From Ruoffia tabacinasalis (lineage in GTDB: Bacteria; Bacillota; Bacilli; Lactobacillales; Aerococcaceae): 64,000 nt of DNA. Made by a program: the position numbers and the translations under genes. The notes beneath the pieces were generated by a model. It worked only from the letters and a program-made list of their open reading frames with translations. It had not been told where the DNA came from and searched no databases. The stretch is from assembly GCF_005864045.1 (NCBI RefSeq), contig NZ_VBSP01000005.1, positions 18,771 through 82,770 on the forward strand. Reading direction: 5' to 3'. Numbering within the stretch: position 1 is the stretch's first letter; each line of letters starts with the position of its first letter. Positions 1 to 9,371 of the stretch are shown one piece after another.

Positions 1-1039
<1,039 letters not shown>

Positions 1040-1062
1040 TTAATGACGTCCTTTCCTAATGA

Positions 1063-2679
1063 CTAATCTTTTGAACTGAAGCCTAATACTTCATCAACTG
1101 ATTTTCTAATTGATCCTACTTGAACCCCGTAAACTACTTGAACATTGTTCCCTTTGACAACAACTCCACTCGCATGAGTTTCATTCTTCAACCCAGCTTC
1201 ATCAACAAGTTCAGGATCTTTTAATACTGTTCGAAGTCTTGAATAACAATTCGTGACTGATTCAATATTATCTTTTCCACCTAACAACTCAACCACAGTA
1301 ACTCCGATGCTTCCACGTTCTTGAGTAGCGACATCTACATCATCTTCATGGCTAAGGTTCGTTTGCTTATCTAAATAATCTTTTTTTGAATATAATCTTG
1401 TCTCTGCTCCCTCAGTCTCACGTCCGATTGTCTTCAAGTCCATAATTTTAATTAAGAGTCTAAAGACAACAAAGTAGATGACAAAGAACACAAGTCCAAC
1501 CAGGATATACATTGGCCAGCCCGTTTTTTCAATTCCTAAAGGTACGTTCATTAATAAGAAATCAATAAAACCATTAGGACCAATTGAACGGACATTGAAT
1601 ATGTTTAATACAACCATACTTAAGCCACTTAAAGCCGCATGCACAACATACAAAATGGGTGCGATAAACATGAATGAAAATTCAATTGGTTCAGTAACTC
1701 CAGCAATAAATGAAGTAAAGGCTGCCGGAATAAGAATAGCTTTCGCACGTTGTTTCTTATCTGGATCTGCTGTAACGTACATTGCCAGACACGCTCCGAT
1801 TAGACCAAACATCTTCGAAATACCACGCGCGTCCCAGATAACACTTTCAGATAATTGACGAATTGACGGTTCAACCATCTCAGCATAATAAATATTACGA
1901 GACCCCTCGAATACAGCTTCCCCAATTACTTCAGTCCCACCAAGTGATGAATATAAGAATGGTGTATAAACTAAGTGATGTAAGCCTGTTGGGATAAGTA
2001 ATCTTTCAAGAGCACCATATACGAACAGTCCAAAGTTACCCGCATGTTGAATCCACCCACCAAGTGAATTGATACCACTTTGGAAGAACGGCCAGATGTA
2101 AGTCATCACAATCGCAAAAATAACTACAACGGGAATTAAGACTATAAATGCAAAACGTGTTCCACCATAAATATTAAAAGCATTATTGAATTCAATATCT
2201 GCATACTTGTTGAATACATATGCGATGATGACACCAAGTAGGATCCCAGCGAATACACCCATGTCTAAAACTTGAACCCCTAGAACGACACTCTGTCCAG
2301 TTCCTCTTAAAGCTTCTGGATCAGCTAATGTTCCGTTAAGTTCCATAAATTTGTTCATAGCATTAATGAATACTAAAAATGCTAACATTGCAGTGAAACC
2401 AGCTTCACCTTTTTTAATATCAGCTAAACCAACCGCAATTCCGACACAGAATATGATACCTAAATTCTGTAGAATTGTTACTAATGATCCGGATATAATC
2501 GTTCCAAATCCGACGGTGTATGGATTATCTAGAAATGGTATTACCTCTAGTAAATTTGGATTCGTAAAGATATTCCCAATCGCAATCAACAAACCAGCTA
2601 TCGGTAGAATCAAGACGGGGATGAACATCGCTTTTGAAAAACGTTGCATGACATCCATGATACTTTGCCCTTTGTTCAT
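1063..2679 (-). CDS. PTS alpha-glucoside/maltose-type EIICB component
   Basis: A 538-residue membrane permease of the glucose/maltose PTS superfamily. EIIC spans about residues 1-420 with about ten hydrophobic segments and the family string GVTEPIEFSFMF. The C-terminal EIIB domain (about 450-530) carries the phosphorylated cysteine in TNCYSRLR; most relatives have NCATRLR. There is no EIIA domain, so a separate glucose-type EIIA must supply phosphate. The longer reading frame begins 14 codons upstream, but AAAGGAGG sits directly before the ATG at 2679, so that start is chosen. It is cotranscribed with the GH4 glucosidase downstream and preceded by a cre-like site. MalP, MalT or GlvC of other Firmicutes are the likely homologues. 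Confidence 0.9.
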   Translation of the reverse strand: MNKGQSIMDVMQRFSKAMFIPVLILPIAGLLIAIGNIFTNPNLLEVIPFLDNPYTVGFGTIISGSLVTILQNLGIIFCVGIAVGLADIKKGEAGFTAMLAFLVFINAMNKFMELNGTLADPEALRGTGQSVVLGVQVLDMGVFAGILLGVIIAYVFNKYADIEFNNAFNIYGGTRFAFIVLIPVVVIFAIVMTYIWPFFQSGINSLGGWIQHAGNFGLFVYGALERLLIPTGLHHLVYTPFLYSSLGGTEVIGEAVFEGSRNIYYAEMVEPSIRQLSESVIWDARGISKMFGLIGACLAMYVTADPDKKQRAKAILIPAAFTSFIAGVTEPIEFSFMFIAPILYVVHAALSGLSMVVLNIFNVRSIGPNGFIDFLLMNVPLGIEKTGWPMYILVGLVFFVIYFVVFRLLIKIMDLKTIGRETEGAETRLYSKKDYLDKQTNLSHEDDVDVATQERGSIGVTVVELLGGKDNIESVTNCYSRLRTVLKDPELVDEAGLKNETHASGVVVKGNNVQVVYGVQVGSIRKSVDEVLGFSSKD

Positions 2680-2717
2680 ACATGAACCTCCTTTTTGTTT
2701 GTAAATATACTCTAACA

Positions 2718-2731
2718 TCAAAACGCTTTCA
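2718..2731 (-). promoter_or_regulatory. Candidate cre (CcpA) site upstream of the EIICB gene
   Basis: TCAAAACGCTTTCA matches the cre consensus TGWAANCGNTNWCA at all but one position (C for G at position 2). It lies 39 bp before the EIICB start, where CcpA would repress transcription when glucose is present. Binding is inferred. Confidence 0.6.
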
Positions 2732-2792
2732 TTGATATAGGGAAGGGTTTCTTAGAAATTTTTTCCAAAAAAAAGAAAAGTTTTTCTATAAT

Positions 2793-3524
2793 TTAGAAAG
2801 ACTTTTCAATAAGATACTCTAAATAGAGTAATAACATCGAATAAAATTGTGTGGAGTTAATATTATTTCGATCCAAAAACTGATTGTCATCAATCGTAAA
2901 AGCAATATCTGATAGCTTTGCGAGTGAATTATCACTTGAGTGGGTAAATGAAATAACACCTATACCTTTCTCTTTCGCAATCTCAGCTTTAGTATTCACG
3001 AGATCTGTTTCTCCACTTTTTGAAATACAAATAATATCTGAAATACGATGTAAATTATTGAGAAATAAAGCATTTGTATCCGCTCCATTAGAGTAATAAA
3101 CCAACTCGCCTTGCCCAAGTATTTTCTTATATAAATACTCTCCGATAATCCCTGAATATCCTGTTCAAATAATGTAAAGTGAACGGTCATCTTTTTTTGT
3201 CCGCTCGACAAAATCTAGTAAATTCTTTTCATTTTGTATAAATATCTTCTGAATACTCGTTGATAAGTCACCAATATAAGTATCCACTTCGCCGTCCACC
3301 GTCTTAACTTGCTGACGACTCAAGTGATAAATCATATCTGTAAATCCATCGAATCCAAGCTTCTTAGCTAATCGAAAAATTGTCGACTTAGAAGTAAACG
3401 TCTCGTCCGCTAACTTTTGAATCGTCAAATCTTTTAACATAGTCTGATTATTGTCGATGTACTTCAGGACAGTATTTTCAATATCGGTAAATTTTTTGTT
3501 CGTTGTATAATAATTATGTTTCAA
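2793..3524 (-). pseudogene. RpiR-family transcriptional regulator (GlvR-like), interrupted by one in-frame TGA
   Basis: One continuous frame of 244 codons, the usual length for the family, is cut by a single TGA at 3165-3167. The N-terminal half (start TTG 3524, AGAAAGGA ribosome binding site) holds the RpiR helix-turn-helix (LADETFTSKSTIFRLAKKLG). The C-terminal half holds the SIS sugar-phosphate domain (DIICISKSGETDLVNTKAE). The stop falls at the start of the SIS domain, in ...LYII-stop-TGYSGIIG, where relatives have glycine or an aromatic residue. The position beside GH4 and EIICB genes matches GlvR-type regulators of maltose loci. A truncated DNA-binding half may still be made but would lack ligand sensing. 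Confidence 0.85.
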
Positions 3525-3720
3525 TATGGTATCCTTTCTAAAATGTAGTAGTTTATGATTCCGTTCATTTCATCTGTCTTTATTATACATCTAATTAGTT
3601 ACTGCACCAAAAGTTACTTTGGTATTAATTTACAGGTATTTTGAGAAAAATATTCTTATTATTGGCATTAATTCGTTTTATTTTATTTTACAAGGTAAGT
3701 TAACCATAAGTACCTATAAG

Positions 3721-3750
3721 AAAACCACAGTTTATCAGCTGTGATTTTCT
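3721..3750 (-). terminator. Weak hairpin with T-run
   Basis: CACAG (3726-3730) pairs with CTGTG (3739-3743), flanked by A and T runs. It lies just past the end of the ATPase remnant on the minus strand. The stem is short, so confidence is moderate. Confidence 0.4.
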
Positions 3751-3757
3751 ATCTCTT

Positions 3758-4024
3758 CTAATTCTTCGTATCCCACTCCGCCGATAATCGTAAGCCGTTT
3801 AAAATAACTAAGATGGTTGACCCTTCATGGAACACAACACCCATTGGCAAGTCGAGCGCACCAATAATATTTAATATGACGAACATTACAATTACTGAGA
3901 TTGAGAAAATGAATGATACATATTTCTCAGTTTCATCTTGTAAATAATTCAACAAAAATTCTTTTTTCTCAGGTTGATTAATAACTGAGTTTGGATCATA
4001 TTGCGAGCCATTTGATAGCAACAT
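3758..4024 (-). pseudogene. C-terminal remnant of a P1B-4 type metal ATPase
   Basis: The last 50 or so residues match the C-terminal membrane end of the intact ATPase at 5487-7403: both have HEGSTILVILN followed by A/G-LR, preceded by a hydrophobic helix. Nothing of the phosphorylation or ATP-binding domains remains. The segment is joined directly to the tail of a broken Nudix gene, so a deletion has fused two unrelated genes. The first 30 residues of the open frame are probably Nudix tail read in another frame. It is not expected to be functional. Confidence 0.8.
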
Positions 4025-4321
4025 GTTCAGTCAATACTGGTTCACCAAGTTCCAAATGACAGATAAATGTTGCTAAGTTAACATTCCCAAAATCATAGTT
4101 ATATCTTGTTACATCAAAGACTCGCCACTCACTACTACTTCAATTTTTAATTCTTCAATCAATTCTCTATGCAGTGCTTCTTGAGGCGTCTCACCTTGCT
4201 CAATCTTTCCGCCAGGAAACTCCCATAAATAAGGTAAGGATTTCTCTCCTCCCCGTTGAGCGAATAATATCTTTCCTTCTTTTATTAGAATAGCTCCTAC
4301 CACATTAATTATCTTAGTCAT
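4025..4321 (-). pseudogene. Nudix hydrolase (MutT-like), frameshifted and fused to an ATPase remnant
   Basis: The start ATG at 4321 has AAGGTGAG upstream. The intact part (about 70 residues) contains the Nudix box: GGKIEQGE followed by RELIEEL. The frame then stops at 4109. Reading one frame over gives a typical MutT continuation (DFGNVNLATFICHLELGEP, then EHVAIKWLA), so a single-base slip near 4115-4125 broke the gene. After the tryptophan-leucine motif the sequence shifts frame again and runs into the ATPase remnant. MutT-type enzymes clean oxidised nucleotides; here the product would be truncated after the Nudix box. Confidence 0.8.
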
Positions 4322-4324
4322 CAA

Positions 4325-4669
4325 CTCACCTTATCCTTACTATAATAATGTTAATTTGCATCATTGTACTTATCATCCTATATGAAAGTGAGGAATGTAT
4401 GAAGGACGTTTTGGAATTTGGTGATAGTTTTATAGCCCAAAAAACTCCCCCCGTCGAATCTCAACAGGAAGAGCTCTATCAAATTTCCACTAAAACTAAC
4501 TTCTAACGTCTTTTCCGACTATCCTTCCGTATCAATTACCACCCCAAGCCAATGAAGCCTAAGCCACTGACAATACTTGCATACATATTAGGTACCGTCG
4601 GACTCAACGAGATCAGGACAACCCTAATGCAACAAGCAGTAATTGTCACTTTGCATTCATCTTAATTCA
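4325..4669. other. Non-coding stretch without a recognisable gene
   Basis: About 345 bp between the Nudix start and the EIIC remnant. It holds no open frame with a ribosome binding site. Short minus-strand pieces (for example NMYASIVSGLGFIGLGW) look like worn coding sequence but could not be assigned. It fits the general decay of this zone. Confidence 0.5.
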
Positions 4670-5215
4670 CCGTATCAGACTCATTGTCTTCTTCGATTCG
4701 AACTCTATTGGCCGCCAAGACAAAGGGTGCGTAGATAGAGTAAGCAACCACTATGTTAAAGAGTGATAGTAAGGTCGCTTCAATGCTACCACCCGTTGCT
4801 AGATATGCATATAATCCTGGTGGAGTAATCCGAGTATCGCAATAATTAAGGCTATTGTTACTTCAGATCCATCCATTTGAGTATACGCATCAAAAGAACC
4901 ACGGGTACAGTCCCAAGGTAATTGAGTGATGTCTCTTGTTGCTTCATAGACAGGTGTATTCTATTTAAGGCCGCGCCATAGAAACCGTCCATGTTCGGCG
5001 CTAGTACGCTGTGACCATGTAAACCAAAGAACCAGAATAATAGAACTAAGAAGATCAGTAATATAACACTTCAAAGACCTTGGGATAGACCCATTAACGG
5101 TTGTTGAATTTAATGCGAGATTAAGTCATTCAATGATAAGCCAGCCAATGAGAAGGCTAAGTAACCAATGATGGCTGGTCGTGAGTCTTAATCAATACCA
5201 ATAAGCAATTTTTGT
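4670..5215 (-). pseudogene. Cellobiose/lactose-type PTS EIIC remnant
   Basis: Translation in shifting minus-strand frames gives pieces of a CelB-type permease in the right order: SRPAIIGYLAFSLAGLSLND, then LLIFLVLLFWFFGLHGHSVL, then RDITQLPWD, then SIEATLLSLFNIVVAYSIY and APFVLAANR. At least three frameshifts and some nonsense codons interrupt it, and the N-terminal half is absent. CelB-type EIIC proteins carry beta-glucosides in exchange for phosphorylation. Only the family is claimed; the substrate cannot be told. It is a clear relic beside other relics. Confidence 0.75.
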
Positions 5216-5310
5216 CGTTAGTTTTTTATTATAGTTTGAAAGCATTATAGATTTTGCTAAATGATTAACCCTGTTTGATTATTGAAGAGAAAATGAGTGA
5301 GGGATTGAAT

Positions 5311-5392
5311 TTGGCTTCGTAATGATGCACGAAGTCAAATACGAACAAATACCGGCCTGGTGGTATCCCACCAAGCCAAATACCTGCCCACG
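5311..5392. repeat. Two tandem hairpins of about 41-bp period
   Basis: TTGGCTTCGT (5311-5320) pairs with ACGAAGTCAA (5329-5338); GGCCTGGTGG (5354-5363) pairs with CCACCAAGCC (5368-5377). Each stem has nine matches in ten and each is followed by AAATAC. The unit starts are about 41 bp apart. A 65-codon minus-strand frame runs through them but has no convincing protein features. They lie downstream of the metal ATPase and lack a T-run, so they are not an ordinary terminator. Confidence 0.5.
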
Positions 5393-5486
5393 AATCATCG
5401 GCGGATCTCCTTTACTCTCTATTATACTCAACAGCTCCAAAAAAAATCTACCAAAATAAATTAGTAGATCCTTCATACAAAAATAT

Positions 5487-7403
5487 TTAAAAACTCTTCA
5501 ACATTCGTAAGGCATTCAAGATCACGAGAATCGTACTTCCTTCATGCATCACCACACCCAAACCGATATCCATCTTACCTAAGAAGTTCAACGTTACTAA
5601 GGTGACCACTACAATCATCGAGAAGATAATGTTTTGCCATGTGATCTTATTCATCTTCTTCGTTAATCGATGCGCGTAGGCAAGTTTACTTAAGTCATTT
5701 TGCATCAGAACCAGATCCGCAACGTCCATCGCGACATCGGTTCCCTCACCCATCGCAATCCCAACATCAGCGGTAACCAAGGCCGGCGCATCATTGACGC
5801 CATCCCCTAACATTGCTGTTAAGCCGTACTGCTTTTGTTGTTCTTTAACAATCGACGCTTTATCTTCTGGCATCACATTCGCTTGAACTTCATCAACGCC
5901 AACTTTTCTACCAATAGCCTCACCCGTTAGCTGAGCGTCTCCAGTGATCATTGTTGTATGAATACCCGCCTCTTTAAAGTACGCCACCGCACTTTGCGCA
6001 GCTTCATTAGGTACATCCATCAAGGCAATCAGTCCAACCACCCAATCTTCACGCCCGATATACACCACTGTCTTTCCTTCTTGAGCTAATCGTTCTTTGA
6101 GTTGATTATACTCTGGGTTAACCTTATCAAAGGAAGTCGGTTTACCAATCCGATAATGCTGATTGTTGTAAGTTGCCGACAAGCCTTGTCCTACGATGTT
6201 CTCTACCTCTAAAGACAAAGTGCCCGATCCTGGGAAATGCTTAATAATCGCTGACGCTAATGGATGGTTCGATTGTTTCTCCATCGATACAACAACATCA
6301 ATTAATTCTGCTTCATCAAGCTCCTCGTCATATTCAAAGTCGGTGACTTCCGGTTTCCCGTGAGTTAATGTCCCTGTCTTATCAAAGGAAACAGCCTTAA
6401 GGTCCGCTAACTTGGATAAATATTCCCCACCTTTAACTAGAACACCTTTTCTAGACAGATTCGATATTGTAGCTAACGTCGTTGGAATCGCGCTGGCGGC
6501 GAGCGCACAAGGTGACACCGCAATGAGATACACCATCCCACGGTACCAACTCATCTCCCACGTCCAATCAAAGACGAAGGGCCCTGACAAGATGACAAAG
6601 GGAAATAAGAATAAAACAAATGAAACGTATTTAGATTCCAGACGTTGAATCAAGGTCGCTGTCTTCGTGAGACTACTTTGCGATTCATTCACCATCTCCA
6701 GAATTTTAGCAAAAACCGTCTCAGAGCTATCTTTTGTCACTTGCATTGTAAAACTACCCGATTCATTCATCGTACTCGCAAATACTTCATCACCGACCGT
6801 TTTTTCTTTAGGAATACTCTCACCGTTAATCGATGATTCATCCACTGAACTCGTTCCTTGAAGAATAATACCGTCGGTCGGAATTTGATCGCCATTTAAT
6901 ACTTGTAATGTATCGCCCACTTTGACCTCTTCAACGGAAACTAAGTGTGTCTCACCATTTTCAAGCACTAACCGTGCCTCAGTGGGGTTCATCTCAAGTA
7001 AATTCGTAATTTCCTTCTTACTTTTCCCATCGACATAACTTTCTAAGAAATGTGCTCCGGCAAAGATGACAATTAATAAGGCACCCTCTTCACTATTGCC
7101 AATGAGAACAGCACCCAAAGTAGCGAGCGCCATCAAGAAATGAATGTTAGGCATGAAGCGTTTCAACTTCAAAGTATTAGAGATGGTGTCGCCAACACCT
7201 TCCATAATGACATGGTAACCTGCCGTTACGATTGATGCCAAGAAAGCGCTAGTAGCAAGTAAGTTATTATTTGTAAATTCGAAATAGAGCCCCACAAAGA
7301 AAGCAATTAACCCGATAAAATACAAGACAACTGGTAATTTACCATGATGTTGATGTTCATGCTCAGTGTGAGCCTCGTGATTATGTTCTTTTATTTGATT
7401 CAT
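5487..7403 (-). CDS. P1B-4 type heavy-metal efflux ATPase (PfeT/ZosA-like)
   Basis: A 638-residue P-type ATPase with a histidine-rich N-terminus (HNHEAHTEHEHQHH, residues 7-20) and no CxxC metal domain. It has the actuator loop NGES, the metal motif SPCAL in a membrane helix near 297, the phosphorylation motif DKTGTLT near 341, GDGVNDAPAL, and HEGST in the last helix. SPC plus HEG[ST] marks the P1B-4 group, which exports Fe2+, Co2+ or Zn2+; PfeT of Bacillus subtilis exports Fe2+ under PerR control. The ATG at 7403 is chosen because AAAGGAG precedes it by nine bases; an in-frame TTG at 7412 abuts the Shine-Dalgarno. It appears monocistronic with a Fur-family-like box upstream. Confidence 0.92.
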   Translation of the reverse strand: MNQIKEHNHEAHTEHEHQHHGKLPVVLYFIGLIAFFVGLYFEFTNNNLLATSAFLASIVTAGYHVIMEGVGDTISNTLKLKRFMPNIHFLMALATLGAVLIGNSEEGALLIVIFAGAHFLESYVDGKSKKEITNLLEMNPTEARLVLENGETHLVSVEEVKVGDTLQVLNGDQIPTDGIILQGTSSVDESSINGESIPKEKTVGDEVFASTMNESGSFTMQVTKDSSETVFAKILEMVNESQSSLTKTATLIQRLESKYVSFVLFLFPFVILSGPFVFDWTWEMSWYRGMVYLIAVSPCALAASAIPTTLATISNLSRKGVLVKGGEYLSKLADLKAVSFDKTGTLTHGKPEVTDFEYDEELDEAELIDVVVSMEKQSNHPLASAIIKHFPGSGTLSLEVENIVGQGLSATYNNQHYRIGKPTSFDKVNPEYNQLKERLAQEGKTVVYIGREDWVVGLIALMDVPNEAAQSAVAYFKEAGIHTTMITGDAQLTGEAIGRKVGVDEVQANVMPEDKASIVKEQQKQYGLTAMLGDGVNDAPALVTADVGIAMGEGTDVAMDVADLVLMQNDLSKLAYAHRLTKKMNKITWQNIIFSMIVVVTLVTLNFLGKMDIGLGVVMHEGSTILVILNALRMLKSF

Positions 7404-7428
7404 CACTGCCAACTCCTTTACGTTAAGT

Positions 7429-7439
7429 GTAATGATTAC
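7429..7439. promoter_or_regulatory. Candidate Fur-family (PerR/Zur/Fur) box
   Basis: GTAAT-G-ATTAC is a perfect 5-1-5 palindrome, the core of Fur, PerR and Zur boxes. It lies 26 bp before the ATPase ATG, fitting metal- or peroxide-responsive control of a metal exporter. Which family member binds cannot be decided from the sequence. Confidence 0.55.
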
Positions 7440-7740
7440 GTTTCATATGAAAATCAAATCATATGTTAGTTATATAATACATGAACATTCACTGATATAG
7501 CAAGTGGAATGAGGTCTTAGTTTTCTCTAAGATTCCAAGACAACTAAGCCCATCCAATCCGATGGCTGTCAATATGAAACTAACATTTGATAAAAGTAAA
7601 TTCTCTCTGGCTTACTATTTATCTAAAACACGAACATTCATCATTTTAGCTCTTCTGATTATTCGTCATCTATTGTCATATTCTCCCTAGAAGTTATACT
7701 CTTTCAGTAGAGTATTTTACTTTTTAAGGAGGAATTATTT
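7440..7740 (+). promoter_or_regulatory. Divergent intergenic region with sigma-A promoter and dyad for the ABC/deaminase operon
   Basis: A near-consensus promoter reads TTGTCA (7673-7678), 16-bp spacer, TATACT (7695-7700). A perfect inverted repeat, ATACTCT (7696-7702) and AGAGTAT (7709-7715), overlaps the -10 box and the likely start site, so it suits a repressor site. An AAGGAGG Shine-Dalgarno follows at 7726. Further left, CCATC/GATGG (about 7551-7566) could form a small stem. No purine riboswitch core was found. The dyad is followed by a T-rich run, so an attenuator reading was considered, but little of the hairpin would be transcribed. Confidence 0.6.
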
Positions 7741-8580
7741 TTGTCTTCTAAACACATCCCGTACATTGTGATTACACCGGGATTCATATTGTTAGTTGTC
7801 TTTCTAGTCATACCTTTGTTATCCATTATTTGGCCGACATTTTATGATGGCGCTTTTACCTTTGAATCCTATGCGTCATTTTTCTCAAGTAGTTTCAATT
7901 TGAGTATTCTATGGCGGACCGTTAAGCTTTCTTTAATCGTCACCTTATTCACAATTATCTTAGGTTTGCCAACGGCTTATTACATCTCCCGCACAGGCAA
8001 GAAGTGGCGTTCGCTCTTGATGGGCTTCGTTCTCTTTCCATTATTAACGAATTCTGTTGTGAGAAGTTTTGCTTGGATTAATATTTTAGGTACGAATGGG
8101 ATTGTGAATCAATTCTTACTGAATACTGGGCTGATCTCGCAACCATTGAAGTTATTGTACACAGAGTTTGCGATTGTGATTGGTTCAATCTATCTTTTCT
8201 TGCCATTAATGATTACGACTTTAGTGGGGATTTTAGAGAACATTGATACTGAAATGATTGAAGCAGCTGAGACACTGGGAGCGAATCCGCTTGTTGCCTT
8301 CGTTAAAGTAATCTGGCCCTTAAGTATTCCTGGTGTCATTGTGGGAAGTATCTTAGTGTTCACTGGGACCTTTACCGCTTATACGACGCCACAATTACTA
8401 GGTGGGAATCAGAATATGATGATGTCTACTTTCCTCTATCAACAAGCAATGTCTTTAGGCAACTGGCAAAGTGCTGGCGTGATTGCTTTGATTATGATTG
8501 TCACAACGATGCTTGTCATGAATGTCTTTAATGCCATTGCGAATATGGTTGACCGTAGAGGAGGCGATCTTAATGCGTAA
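7741..8580 (+). CDS. ABC transporter permease, PotB-like
   Basis: A 279-residue membrane protein with about six hydrophobic helices. The permease signature (EAAETLGANPLVAFVKVIWP) for contact with the ATPase lies near residue 180. It belongs to the spermidine/putrescine (PotB) branch of importers. The start is TTG, preceded by TAAGGAGG with a nine-base gap; no ATG lies near. The stop overlaps the next permease by eight bases, so translation is coupled. It is the first gene of a six-gene run (two permeases, ATPase, lipoprotein, two purine-type deaminases). Because of that context the substrate is more likely a purine compound than a polyamine, but this is inference. Confidence 0.85.
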   Translation: MSSKHIPYIVITPGFILLVVFLVIPLLSIIWPTFYDGAFTFESYASFFSSSFNLSILWRTVKLSLIVTLFTIILGLPTAYYISRTGKKWRSLLMGFVLFPLLTNSVVRSFAWINILGTNGIVNQFLLNTGLISQPLKLLYTEFAIVIGSIYLFLPLMITTLVGILENIDTEMIEAAETLGANPLVAFVKVIWPLSIPGVIVGSILVFTGTFTAYTTPQLLGGNQNMMMSTFLYQQAMSLGNWQSAGVIALIMIVTTMLVMNVFNAIANMVDRRGGDLNA

Positions 8581-9352
8581 ACAATTTGGCTTGAAACTCT
8601 TTGTCATTCCTGTTTTTCTATTTCTATTTATTCCCTTATTCATTATCATTGTGACCTCTTTTGGTGAGAAGCCAACGATTCAATTCCCTATTGAAGGGTT
8701 TACCCTTGATTGGTATGCGAATGTCTTTACAACGGGTGGCTTTCTGACGAGTTTTTGGTTGAGCTTGCGTATTTCTTTTCTGGCGACGCTCTTAGCCTTA
8801 ATTATTGGTGTCCCCGCTGCTTACGCCTTGTCGCGTTATGACTTTTCCGGCCGTAAACGGTTAAAGAGTTTCTTCCTGTCCCCAACGATTATTCCTGGTG
8901 TTGTGGTTGGTTTTGCGCTTTTCCAATTTATTGTGATTCGGATGCAAATTCCAATTTTCATTGGTTTGCTTTTAGGACATTTCTTAATTAGCTTGCCTTA
9001 CATTATTCGTGTCGTGGGTTCAAGTTTAGAGCAATTAGATATGTCCCTTGAAGAAGCAAGTTGGACTTTAGGTTGTACACGTTTGGAAGCCTTCTTTAAG
9101 ATCGTTTTACCTAATATTACTTCAGGTATTTACGCTGCTTTTATGTTGGCCTTTATTAATTCATTCAACAACATACCGGTGTCACAATTTTTAACGGGTC
9201 CGGGCTTTACAGCCTTACCTACGAACTTAATGGGTTATATCGAATATAACTATGATCCAACAGTTTCGGCATTATCTGTTCTGTTAATGCTACTGACAAT
9301 TATCTTAATGATTATTATTGAGAAGACTTTAGGTCTCGCTTCAATATCTTAA
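8573..9352 (+). CDS. ABC transporter permease, PotC-like
   Basis: A 259-residue inner-membrane permease with six predicted helices and the ATPase-contact loop EEASWTLGCTRLEAFFKIVL near residue 165. The ATG at 8573 lies in the end of the preceding permease gene, with AGAGGAGG eight bases upstream; the open frame extends further left but has no ribosome binding site there. PotB- and PotC-like permeases form the heterodimeric channel of this importer. The ATPase gene follows after 19 bp. Confidence 0.85.
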   Translation: MRKQFGLKLFVIPVFLFLFIPLFIIIVTSFGEKPTIQFPIEGFTLDWYANVFTTGGFLTSFWLSLRISFLATLLALIIGVPAAYALSRYDFSGRKRLKSFFLSPTIIPGVVVGFALFQFIVIRMQIPIFIGLLLGHFLISLPYIIRVVGSSLEQLDMSLEEASWTLGCTRLEAFFKIVLPNITSGIYAAFMLAFINSFNNIPVSQFLTGPGFTALPTNLMGYIEYNYDPTVSALSVLLMLLTIILMIIIEKTLGLASIS

Positions 9353-9371
9353 TAAGGAGGTCGCCAATACA

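Noticed and set aside
3165..3167. Selenocysteine or programmed readthrough at the TGA of the RpiR gene
   Set aside because: No SECIS-like hairpin was evident and the position is not a known cysteine or selenocysteine site; a nonsense mutation is simpler.
5279..5476. 65-residue frame downstream of the metal ATPase
   Set aside because: It spans two hairpins, has no recognisable domain, and its start lies beside the ATPase stop without a good Shine-Dalgarno. A real small gene cannot be fully excluded.
7696..7725. Attenuator hairpin ahead of the ABC operon
   Set aside because: The stem starts inside the -10 box of the best promoter, so most of it would not be transcribed. It would need another upstream promoter.
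7440..7740. Purine riboswitch before the ABC/deaminase operon
   Set aside because: The conserved loops of the purine aptamer were looked for because of the deaminase genes, but are not present.
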